Shown piece by piece: positions 1 to 5,920 of a stretch of DNA of 13,720 nt. The DNA is from JAFGPJ01 sp964439135. Its GTDB lineage: Bacteria > Planctomycetota > Phycisphaerae > Sedimentisphaerales > Anaerobacaceae. Both the position numbers and the translations under genes were made by a program. The stretch covers positions 1 through 13,720 of the forward strand of contig CAYTNN010000126.1 of the NCBI GenBank assembly GCA_964439135.1. Direction: 5' to 3'. Position 1 is the first letter of the stretch. Each line of letters starts with the position of its first letter. The notes below the pieces were generated by a model. The model did no database searches and was not told the DNA's origin. It saw only the letters and a list, made by a program, of their open reading frames with translations.

Positions 1-70
1 ACGCGAAATAATGCGTCGAATTGAGTATCAAGACGGCGATGAGCAGCATTTAGATGCTCAAACCATCCCC

Positions 71-330
71 AAAGCCTGCGGCTTTGAGGCTGCCACCCGG
101 TCTAACTCCACATCCCTGCGAGATGAGGCTGCCACCCGGTGCCCTGCAGAGAAAAAAGGCGATTTGAAAAAACAAACCCAATTTGCCTCGGAACAAATCG
201 TCACAAAGTCTTATTTAAAAGGGGATTATGGAAATATACCGGCCGGCGGTGCCGAAGAAAACAAAGCCAATCAAAGCCAATCTCCCACTCTCGAACAGAC
301 CAAAGGTGTGGGAAAAGGAAAAAAATTGCC
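71..330 (+). repeat. Planctomycete-type dispersed repeat-like segment (KKQTQFA / KTNPI / KQSQS translations)
   Basis: No convincing gene lies here, although one plus-strand frame (11-358, 115 codons) is open. Two overlapping frames carry short peptide motifs: KKQTQFA and KANQSQS in one, EKTNPIC and KQSQSKPI in the other. I recall such motifs from very many short 'hypothetical proteins' scattered through Phycisphaerae genomes, where they look like translations of a dispersed DNA repeat and not like real proteins. Directly visible are a 17-bp direct repeat (tgaggctgccacccggt) at 85-101 and 124-140, 39 bp apart, and a small perfect hairpin aaagcc-tgc-ggcttt at 71-85. The assignment as a repeat family rests on memory. 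The boundaries are approximate, and the open frame is probably not translated. Confidence 0.45.
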
Positions 331-360
331 CGCAGCAGCTAATTTATTAACCGGATGAAG

Positions 361-484
361 CAAAAAAATATCTCCACCAATGAATATATCCGGCATTGTT
401 AGTCTTTACATGGCGATCTTATAGGCCGTGCCGATAAGCTTTGCAGGACAAAATACGCAAATAACATTATCAGGATACTAACTC
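361..484. other. Intergenic stretch with no recognisable gene
   Basis: This is AT-rich sequence between the repeat-like segment and the promoter of the DUF11 gene. I see no supported coding frame and no clear terminator. The only structure is a weak dyad, cttat...ataag, near 417-437. Nothing can be assigned here. Confidence 0.5.
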
Positions 485-513
485 TTTACTTTCTTATATC
501 GAATTGCTATAAT
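485..513 (+). promoter_or_regulatory. Extended -10 sigma70-type promoter for the DUF11 gene
   Basis: The -35-like hexamer tttact (485-490) and the perfect -10 hexamer tataat (508-513) are separated by 17 bp. The -10 is preceded by TGC, giving an extended -10 element (tgctataat). Transcription would begin near 520, leaving a leader of about 165 nt before the start codon at 686. That is long for a simple leader. It contains a purine-rich Shine-Dalgarno-like patch at about 614-624 with no suitable start after it, and a 9-codon mini-frame (600-629). No known riboswitch motif was recognised in it. Confidence 0.7.
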
Positions 514-685
514 ATAGGTAATATACTATTCAGTTTTTATGTTAACTTAGCTAATTCAAGTACCGATATAACACTTGAAATTCACGAAAGTTGTACCTAA
601 TGAAAGGGGACAGCAAAGGAGAGGATTGAGAATCTTTAGGACGATCTTTTCCATTGTTTTGCCGAAAGATACGAGGAGATATATA

Positions 686-2326
686 ATGAAAAAACTTCTG
701 AATATCTCGCTTCTTATACTGGTGTTTGGCTTGTCCGGTTCCTTAAGCTGCAAAAGCTGGTTTCGACCCAAGCAACAGGTTAAGGCAGCGGCCGTACCGG
801 GTCTCAGCGCCAGTGACTTTTTCAGGACCGAGACTCGAAAAGCCGCAGCTATGGCTCAGGCACAACCATTACCTACAGCTATGAAAAAAGTTCCAGGTCC
901 TGCACCTACGGGACTCGTAGCAGTAAGTGCTCCGGGATCTTCTGTCATCTCAAGGACATATCCGTGGCCTGAATGCGGGATTGTACAGTTGGACAAAATC
1001 ATGCCGAACGAAGTCGGCCTGAACAGATCGTTCAACTACACAATCAAAATCACAAACCTGACTGAATCGATGCTCACTGATATCGTTATCAACGAATCTC
1101 TACCGGAAAATTTCAAATACATGAGCAGCAATCCGTCGGCAAGACAAGTGGAAACAAAGCTTGTCTGGGATATATCGTCGCTCGGGCCGAAGGCACACAA
1201 ACAATTTACAGTTTCCGGTATGGCCACATACACAGCACCTCTTAAACACAGTACGACTGTCATCACACCTGTAATTCCAGCCACTGCCGTTATAGAAGTT
1301 ATCCAGCCCGAGTTGAAGCTGACAAAGACCGCGCCGGCTGATGTCCTGCTTTGTGATCTTATTCCTGTAAGATATGTGGCGACCAACTCCGGGACGGGAT
1401 CCATACAGAATGTCAAAATCATAGAAAATCTTCCTACGGGACTACGAACCACCGAAGGCAAGAGCCAACTGGTATTCGATGCAGGCACTCTGGGAGCCGG
1501 CCAATCCCGGCAATTCACATCCGAACTGCGAGCCACTCAAACAGGTACATTTGTAAGCAGTGCAGTGGCAAGTTCGACAACCGGCCTGAGTGTCGAATCG
1601 GCTGCAACTACGACATCCGTAGGTATGCCTGTACTAACAATCAACAAGACCGGACCCGAACGCCTGTATATCGGTCGCCCGGCTTCCTATGAAATAACGA
1701 TTAGAAATAATTCAAACGTATCTGCGAAAAACGCCATCATGGAAGACGCTATCCCCGACGGAGTAACCGGAGTCAAAGCCACCGCCGGCGCAAAGCTTTC
1801 AGGATCGAAACTGGTCTGGGAATTCGGCACTCTGGAAGCCAATAGCTCGAAGAACGTACGCGTAACTTACACTCCAACTAAAGCGGGCACGCTGATTAAC
1901 AGCGCAACGGCTACGGCTTACTGTGCAGAAGCTGTCACTTCGACAATGAGAACGGAGGTGACCGGAATTCCCGCGCTGTCATTGGAGGTCGTCGATGTCG
2001 AAGACCCGGTCAGAACCGGGACTCGTGCGACATACGTGATTCGGGTTGAGAATCAAGGCTCAGCTACCGCCACGAACATTCGGATTGCATGCATTTTGGA
2101 AAACAACGTTCAATACATTTCTTCAGCCGGTGCAACTGCCGGCTCAACAGAGGGTCAGACTGTGAGATTCTTCCCGCTGGGCAGCCTTGCTCCACAGGCC
2201 CAGGCGGCCTGGCGCGTGGTCGTCGAGGCTGTAAGACCGGGAGATGTACGCTTTAAGACCATCATGAACGCCGACCAGCTTAGCCGGCCGGTGGAAGAAA
2301 CAGAGTCAACACATATTTACGATTAG
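686..2326 (+). CDS. Secreted DUF11-repeat protein (four tandem repeats)
   Basis: A 546-residue exported protein built from about four tandem DUF11/conserved-repeat modules, which are Ig-like beta-sandwich domains typical of cell-surface and envelope proteins. The start at 686 was chosen because gaggag (673-678) lies 7 nt upstream and the product then opens with a signal peptide (MKKLLNISLLILVFGLSG). Cys22 follows the hydrophobic core, but the preceding residues (S-L-S) are a poor lipobox, so it may be either a lipoprotein or a signal-peptidase-I substrate. Residues 25-95 are a Pro/Ala-rich linker. The repeats run at about 103-205, 209-312, 316-425 and 429-545. Each has the family pattern: an N-terminal beta strand, 'Y.I.+.N.....N', 'LP.G', a 'W.+G.L' strand, and a closing strand. 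No catalytic motif is visible, so a structural or adhesive envelope role is inferred. The gene is monocistronic, with its own promoter and terminator. Confidence 0.85.
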   Translation: MKKLLNISLLILVFGLSGSLSCKSWFRPKQQVKAAAVPGLSASDFFRTETRKAAAMAQAQPLPTAMKKVPGPAPTGLVAVSAPGSSVISRTYPWPECGIVQLDKIMPNEVGLNRSFNYTIKITNLTESMLTDIVINESLPENFKYMSSNPSARQVETKLVWDISSLGPKAHKQFTVSGMATYTAPLKHSTTVITPVIPATAVIEVIQPELKLTKTAPADVLLCDLIPVRYVATNSGTGSIQNVKIIENLPTGLRTTEGKSQLVFDAGTLGAGQSRQFTSELRATQTGTFVSSAVASSTTGLSVESAATTTSVGMPVLTINKTGPERLYIGRPASYEITIRNNSNVSAKNAIMEDAIPDGVTGVKATAGAKLSGSKLVWEFGTLEANSSKNVRVTYTPTKAGTLINSATATAYCAEAVTSTMRTEVTGIPALSLEVVDVEDPVRTGTRATYVIRVENQGSATATNIRIACILENNVQYISSAGATAGSTEGQTVRFFPLGSLAPQAQAAWRVVVEAVRPGDVRFKTIMNADQLSRPVEETESTHIYD

Positions 2327-2346
2327 CTATAACGATAGTAAAATAC

Positions 2347-2377
2347 GGCACCACAGCGCAACTTGCGTTGTGGTGCC
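2347..2377 (+). terminator. Hairpin terminator of the DUF11 gene
   Basis: Two 15-nt arms, 2347-2361 and 2363-2377, are complementary with one G-U pair. In practice they form a stem of about 13 bp with a 5-nt loop, starting 20 bp after the stop codon. The following sequence (ttcataat) is only weakly U-rich, so termination may be partial or the hairpin may mainly protect the 3' end. Confidence 0.65.
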
Positions 2378-2486
2378 TTCATAATAATCCGAACCGTCTG
2401 ATTAACCACTATGATGACCGCTCTTTCTCATGCTCTTTGAACACCTCCGGGCCGATGCAAAAAGAAACATTATAAACTTATTTTAC

Positions 2487-2516
2487 TTGACAAACATCGT
2501 GATTAAATCTTATAAT
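2487..2516 (+). promoter_or_regulatory. Consensus promoter of the small RNA
   Basis: A perfect TTGACA (2487-2492) and a perfect TATAAT (2511-2516) are separated by 18 bp. The expected start is about 2521-2524, which coincides with the 5' end of the outer stem of the structured RNA downstream. It matches both consensus hexamers at all 12 positions, which is unusual for a bacterial promoter and suggests an abundant transcript. Confidence 0.85.
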
Positions 2517-2520
2517 GTAT

Positions 2521-2646
2521 CTGTTGTGAGTGCAGTTCAGCGGTTTCGCTATAGCGCTACCCGCGGTAATGCGCAAAAAGGCACATCGCAACAGGGAGGC
2601 AGGCCCAAAATTAGTTTTTCATAATTGCCTGTGCCTCCCTTTTTTT
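2521..2646 (+). ncRNA. Unassigned structured small RNA, predicted three-way junction
   Basis: A transcript of about 125 nt is bounded by a consensus promoter and an intrinsic terminator, with no credible reading frame inside. Manual folding gives an outer stem P1: 2521-2533 pairs with 2581-2594, 13 pairs including one G-U, with A2585 bulged. P1 encloses two hairpins. P2 is agcg/cgct at 2539-2550. P3 pairs 2554-2561 (gcgctacc) with 2565-2568 and 2571-2574, with a 2-nt bulge. The A-rich joint 2575-2580 closes the junction. An alternative fold of the core pairs 2540-2544 with 2559-2564 and cgc 2547-2549 with gcg 2554-2556. I checked it by eye against the SRP, 6S, tmRNA and RNase P signatures and the common riboswitch cores (TPP, purine, SAM, glycine, fluoride, guanidine, ZTP) and found no match. 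It could be a trans-acting sRNA or a riboswitch-like leader of the YbaK gene. I favour an independent sRNA, because that gene has its own promoter. Confidence 0.65.
2594..2646 (+). terminator. Intrinsic terminator of the small RNA
   Basis: gggaggca (2594-2601) pairs with tgcctccc (2632-2639). The stem continues with ggc/gcc across a 2-nt bulge, and aatta (2609-2613) with taatt (2622-2626). It is followed by seven T residues (2640-2646). G2594 is shared with the last pair of the outer stem P1, so the two structures abut exactly. An aggcac segment (2579-2584) could also pair with gtgcct (2631-2636), which would break the terminator; that makes conditional termination possible. Confidence 0.85.
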
Positions 2647-2653
2647 GTATAAT
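2625..2653 (+). promoter_or_regulatory. Promoter of the YbaK-family gene, overlapping the terminator
   Basis: ttgcct (2625-2630, four of six -35 matches) and a perfect tataat (2648-2653) are separated by 17 bp. The -35 lies inside the 3' arm of the upstream terminator hairpin. Transcription would start near 2660, giving a leader of about 23 nt with the Shine-Dalgarno sequence at 2671-2676. Confidence 0.55.
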
Positions 2654-2682
2654 TCCTGCCGATACTTTTTAGGAGGCTTAAT

Positions 2683-3147
2683 ATGCGAGTAACAGAATTT
2701 CTGGACAAGTCGGCAGTTCACTACGAGGTGAGCGAACATTCGCCCGCTTTCACAGCGCAACAAATGGCTGCAGTTGAGCACGAGCAGGGCAAGTACGTTG
2801 CCAAGCCGGTGATAATCAAGGCCGACGGCAAATACTTAATGTGCGTACTTGCCGCGTGCTACAAGATTGACTTAGGCGCGTTGAAAAGCCAACTCGGCGC
2901 CAGGTCTGTCGATTTAGCAACGGAAAAGGAAATCGGAAGCATCTTTGACGATTGCGATCTCGGAGCCGAGCCGCCGTTCGGCAACTTATATGATTTGCCG
3001 GTTATTATGGACAAGGCTTTGGAGAAGGACGATCACATCACGTTCCAGGCCGGCACGCACGACAAAGCGATTCGGATGAGCATGGACGACTATCGAAAGC
3101 TGGTAGAGCCGAAAGTACTCGAATTCAGCTACCACATGACATCGTGA
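2683..3147 (+). CDS. YbaK/EbsC-family aminoacyl-tRNA deacylase-like protein
   Basis: A 154-residue single-domain protein of the YbaK/ProXp (PF04073) family. Members hydrolyse mischarged aminoacyl-tRNAs in trans, as relatives of the prolyl-tRNA synthetase editing domain. The start is fixed by aggagg (2671-2676), 6 nt upstream of ATG. Visible family features are the central AKPVIIKADGK strand-loop (residues 40-50), with Lys46 at the position of the essential lysine of YbaK; the DCDLGAEPPFG loop (90-100), typical of this subgroup; and AGTHDKAIRMS (123-133) near the C terminus. Length is normal for the free-standing family. Substrate preference (Cys, Ala or other tRNA) cannot be told from sequence alone. 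The gene stands alone between its own promoter and a hairpin shared with the convergent aminotransferase. Confidence 0.85.
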   Translation: MRVTEFLDKSAVHYEVSEHSPAFTAQQMAAVEHEQGKYVAKPVIIKADGKYLMCVLAACYKIDLGALKSQLGARSVDLATEKEIGSIFDDCDLGAEPPFGNLYDLPVIMDKALEKDDHITFQAGTHDKAIRMSMDDYRKLVEPKVLEFSYHMTS

Positions 3148-3177
3148 CCCAATAGTCTATTGCATAGTTGTAATCAA

Positions 3178-3197
3178 CCCCCAGGCGAACCTGGGGG
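3178..3197. terminator. Hairpin between convergent genes
   Basis: A perfect 8-bp stem (3178-3185 with 3190-3197, cccccagg/cctggggg) closes a cgaa tetraloop, 30 bp after the YbaK-family stop and 47 bp beyond the aminotransferase stop. No T tract follows on either strand, so it may act as a bidirectional pause or 3'-end stabiliser more than as an intrinsic terminator. Confidence 0.45.
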
Positions 3198-3244
3198 CTG
3201 AATATGAGTTTCTTCAGCACGCTCGAAATGATCGTTACGATCTG

Positions 3245-4333
3245 TTAGTTAATATCGTCGTCGATCCAGGCGAGCAGTTCTTTCAGGTCGTCGAGAGTGA
3301 TGTCACCCATGTGGGCGATTCGGAAAGTTTCTTCCTTCAGCTTGCCGTAGCCGTTTCCGAAAATCGTATTGTGCTTGGCCTGCAGAGCTTTGATAGTTTC
3401 AGCGACATTTATGCCGCGGGTGTTCTTGACCGTTGTTAATGTATTCGAGGCATATTTTTCATCGCAGAAGAGGCCGAATTTTTCCTTTGCCCAGGCCCTT
3501 ACGAAATCGCCCATTTCCTTGTGGCGTTTCCATACGTTCTCCATGCCCTCCGCTACGAGCTTTTCGCATTGGTAATTCAGGGCCATAATATGAGGAACGT
3601 TCGGGGTCGTTGGCGTCTGGTTCTTTTCAGCACTTTTTGCGAATTGCTGGAAGTCGAAGTAATAACCCCGGCCGGGGACGGTTTTGCTCTTTTCCAGTGC
3701 CCTGTTGCTAACCACCGCCACAGCCAATCCCGGCGGAATTGCAAAGGCCTTCTGAACCGAGGCGAACGTCACGTCCCAGCCAAGATCGTCAAAGTGCATA
3801 GGCAGACCTACCAGTGCGCTGACCGAATCGACAAAGACGAGCACATCGGGATATTTGTCCTTCATCATCTCGCTGATCTGGTAAACCGGGTTCGTCAGGC
3901 CGGTACTCGTCTCATTATATACAAGAGTGACAGCAGCATATTTACCGGCAGCGAGTTTTTCATCAATCATATCAACGGTAACCGGCTTGCCCCAATCGAC
4001 CTTCAGCTCTTCGACGTTTCTGCCGCAGCTTTTGGCCACGCCGGCCCACTTGTCGCTGAAAGCACCGCAGCATGTGCACAGCACAACTTCGTCCAAACCG
4101 ACACAATTGCGGATCGCCGCTTCCCAGATCCCCGAAGCCGAAGATGTCGAGAGAAAAACGTTCTGGTCGGTGAAAAGAATCTGTTTGAGCATAGCAACCG
4201 TATCGCCGTGCAGTTGAGCATATTCCTTGCCACGATGTCCTAATGTCGGGCGAGCGAGCTGCTGCAAGACGTCTTCATTAACTTTGACCGGCCCAGGAAT
4301 AAATAATCTTGGGGGATTTTTCCAATCTACCAT
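3245..4333 (-). CDS. Class V PLP-dependent aminotransferase (serine/alanine-glyoxylate type)
   Basis: A 362-residue fold-type I PLP enzyme of the alanine-glyoxylate/serine-pyruvate aminotransferase family. It is cytosolic and transfers an amino group between a small amino acid (serine, alanine or phosphoserine-like) and a 2-oxo acid. Visible features are FIPGP (11-15), HRG (33-35), NET (140-142), the cofactor-N1 aspartate Asp169 in VDSVSAL, the Schiff-base lysine Lys195 in SVQKAFAIPPGLA, TPTTPNVPH (240-248), and the carboxylate-binding arginine in FRIAHMGD (Arg338). Length is normal and the gene is intact. A ggag Shine-Dalgarno precedes ATG. It lies 21 bp downstream of the DUF1015 gene and is evidently cotranscribed with it. 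That pairing favours a role in serine biosynthesis (phosphohydroxypyruvate amination) or serine/glycine interconversion. Sequence alone does not separate these. Confidence 0.88.
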   Translation of the reverse strand: MVDWKNPPRLFIPGPVKVNEDVLQQLARPTLGHRGKEYAQLHGDTVAMLKQILFTDQNVFLSTSSASGIWEAAIRNCVGLDEVVLCTCCGAFSDKWAGVAKSCGRNVEELKVDWGKPVTVDMIDEKLAAGKYAAVTLVYNETSTGLTNPVYQISEMMKDKYPDVLVFVDSVSALVGLPMHFDDLGWDVTFASVQKAFAIPPGLAVAVVSNRALEKSKTVPGRGYYFDFQQFAKSAEKNQTPTTPNVPHIMALNYQCEKLVAEGMENVWKRHKEMGDFVRAWAKEKFGLFCDEKYASNTLTTVKNTRGINVAETIKALQAKHNTIFGNGYGKLKEETFRIAHMGDITLDDLKELLAWIDDDIN

Positions 4334-4354
4334 TTATGGTCTCCAACAATAGAA

Positions 4355-5701
4355 TTACAATTTGTTAATCGTTAAACCTGTATAGACCTTCGGATAAAAA
4401 TAGGTCGACTTTTGCGGCATTCTTTCGCCGGCTTCCGTTACCATTTTTAGCTGCTGCATTTTGATAGGATTCATGAAGAACGCGGCTTGTTTTTGCCCTG
4501 CATCAACCTGGGTGATCGAATCGGCGATCGCATTGGGAGTGTCTTTTACATACTGAAGATTTTCACCTTCAGCCAACCGTTCCTGATCAATGCCTAATAA
4601 TTCTTCCAGAATAAGTTTGTGCAGAATGGAAACGTCCAGCGTCTTCCATGCCGGGCTCATGTCCGGCACAATCGAATCCATCGTACGTTTGTCTTTCAAG
4701 ACAGCCACGTAAAAGGCACTGTCGTGCCCGTAAATCCCGAATGCACTTTCATCCTTATCGTGCTCGGCACGCATTCGCTCAAGCATGTCTTGCTCAGCTT
4801 GTTGTTTGGTTTGAGCCGAGCTGAATTCATACTTAGTAATCCGGAATTTTTCTCCGAGCTGCTCAATCAGTTTCTTCATGCTGAAGTTTTCGAGATTGCC
4901 CACAAGCCGATGGGTCGCCAGGACGATCAGACCATCCTGATGCATATTAGAGAAAGCGAGCATTTGATACTTCGCGGCAGGATTGCTGTTTTCTTTGGAG
5001 TAGGTCAGACCCGTCGTATAGCGGTGATGGCCGTCCGCTATGATGCAGCTTTTATCGCTCATCATTTTCTCGATTTGCTCAATATTTTGTTTATCGGTAA
5101 TCGCGAAGATACGGTGCCGCACATCCTGCTCATCCACAAATTCGATAAGCGGCTGCTGCCGGGCGGCTTGTTCTATGATTCCGTCTGCGACCTTTTTCTC
5201 ATCGTCATAGAGCATGAAAACCAGACCGAAGTCGGCGGACGTTGCCCGCTTGAGACTAAGCCTGTCAACCATCGGCTTGTGGAGAACCTGTTCGTGCGGC
5301 TTGACGATATCTCCGAAATCTTCAAGTTTGGCTAAAGCGATAAAGCTGCTACGCTGATATCGCGTGCCTGCCACCTCAAAATCCTGCACGTAAGCGTAGA
5401 TGGCCTCGGCCGAATCCTGCTTCAGGGCTCCCTCTTCTATCCAGCGAGCCAAATAGTCGGCGGCTCTCGTATACTGGTTATTCTCGCTGTTATCAGAGGG
5501 CTTCGTCTTGCCTTTGATGATGCGGACGAGATTATGCCTGCTCTTTTTATATAGCTGTTCCTGCTGGGCATCGTTGATAACATCATAAGGAGGAGCAATA
5601 CAATCGCCTACATTACCAACTACGCCGGCATCGAACCTAAATGCTTTGAAAGGCCCAACTTGCATAACTTTGTCTCGAATCTCGTATATCGCGTTTTGCA
5701 T
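4355..5701 (-). CDS. DUF1015 family protein
   Basis: A 448-residue member of DUF1015 (PF06245), a conserved family of unproven function with resemblance to ParB/sulfiredoxin-like folds. Conserved blocks are IAPPYDVI (35-42), KPHEQVL followed by DRLSL (134-150), and the signature ADGHHRY (222-228), probably the active-site loop. The ATG at 5701 has only a weak, close Shine-Dalgarno (ggtgaaag). A second in-frame ATG at 5665 gives MQVGPFKAFRF, nearer to the usual family N terminus, so the true start may be 5665. It is the first gene of an operon with the aminotransferase. In other anaerobes I recall DUF1015 genes next to serA and class V aminotransferases, so a link to serine metabolism, possibly serine or phosphoserine phosphorylation chemistry by analogy with ParB-fold serine kinases, is a reasonable but untested inference. 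Confidence 0.85.
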   Translation of the reverse strand: MQNAIYEIRDKVMQVGPFKAFRFDAGVVGNVGDCIAPPYDVINDAQQEQLYKKSRHNLVRIIKGKTKPSDNSENNQYTRAADYLARWIEEGALKQDSAEAIYAYVQDFEVAGTRYQRSSFIALAKLEDFGDIVKPHEQVLHKPMVDRLSLKRATSADFGLVFMLYDDEKKVADGIIEQAARQQPLIEFVDEQDVRHRIFAITDKQNIEQIEKMMSDKSCIIADGHHRYTTGLTYSKENSNPAAKYQMLAFSNMHQDGLIVLATHRLVGNLENFSMKKLIEQLGEKFRITKYEFSSAQTKQQAEQDMLERMRAEHDKDESAFGIYGHDSAFYVAVLKDKRTMDSIVPDMSPAWKTLDVSILHKLILEELLGIDQERLAEGENLQYVKDTPNAIADSITQVDAGQKQAAFFMNPIKMQQLKMVTEAGERMPQKSTYFYPKVYTGLTINKL

Positions 5702-5769
5702 CTTTCACCATGATCCCAAATGAGCATCGATCATGAACATTCAATCAATCATCAGTTGTAAAGGGCCGG

Positions 5770-5798
5770 ATAATACTAAATTGAAGGCCGATTGTCAA
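5770..5798 (-). promoter_or_regulatory. Promoter of the DUF1015-aminotransferase operon
   Basis: On the minus strand a perfect TTGACA (5798-5793) and TATTAT (5775-5770, five of six) are separated by 17 bp. The start would be near 5763, giving a leader of about 60 nt. A 7-bp inverted repeat, attgtca (5791-5797) and tgacaat (5808-5814), 10 bp apart, overlaps the -35 and extends upstream of it. This is a plausible operator. Confidence 0.75.
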
Positions 5799-5920
5799 AT
5801 AGGAACATGACAATTTGAATAAGTTGGTTACCCACATCAAGGTTGGCAGTATGCCGGCAAGGCTGAAATATCTTCCCCAAAGGTGGAATACCCGGCCGGG
5901 ATAGTTCGGCTTTTCGGGCT

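Noticed and set aside
11..358. 115-codon open frame at the left edge read as a protein
   Set aside because: There is no ribosome-binding site, low-complexity repeat-type peptides appear in two frames, and there is a direct DNA repeat. It is better explained as dispersed-repeat sequence.
575..685. TTG start giving a longer DUF11 protein
   Set aside because: The extension lacks a ribosome-binding site and would bury the signal peptide inside the protein. ATG 686 has a good Shine-Dalgarno.
2521..2594. tRNA, SRP RNA or TPP riboswitch in the structured segment
   Set aside because: There is no T-loop GTTC-A motif in the right place, no GGAAGCAGC-type SRP loop, and no CTGAGA element despite a 'ggtaatgc' resemblance to TPP.
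2430..2624. 64-codon frame across the small-RNA region
   Set aside because: It runs through the promoter and structured RNA, has no ribosome-binding site, and its peptide resembles nothing.
3521..4243. 240-codon plus-strand frame opposite the aminotransferase
   Set aside because: It is an antisense shadow of a clear PLP enzyme with all catalytic residues. No family features.
4619..5335. 238-codon plus-strand frame opposite DUF1015
   Set aside because: It is an antisense shadow of a conserved family gene, with no ribosome-binding site.
5891..5900. cccggccggg palindrome downstream of nfnB as terminator
   Set aside because: It is a perfect palindrome with no loop and no T tract in the nfnB direction, so it is a poor terminator candidate.
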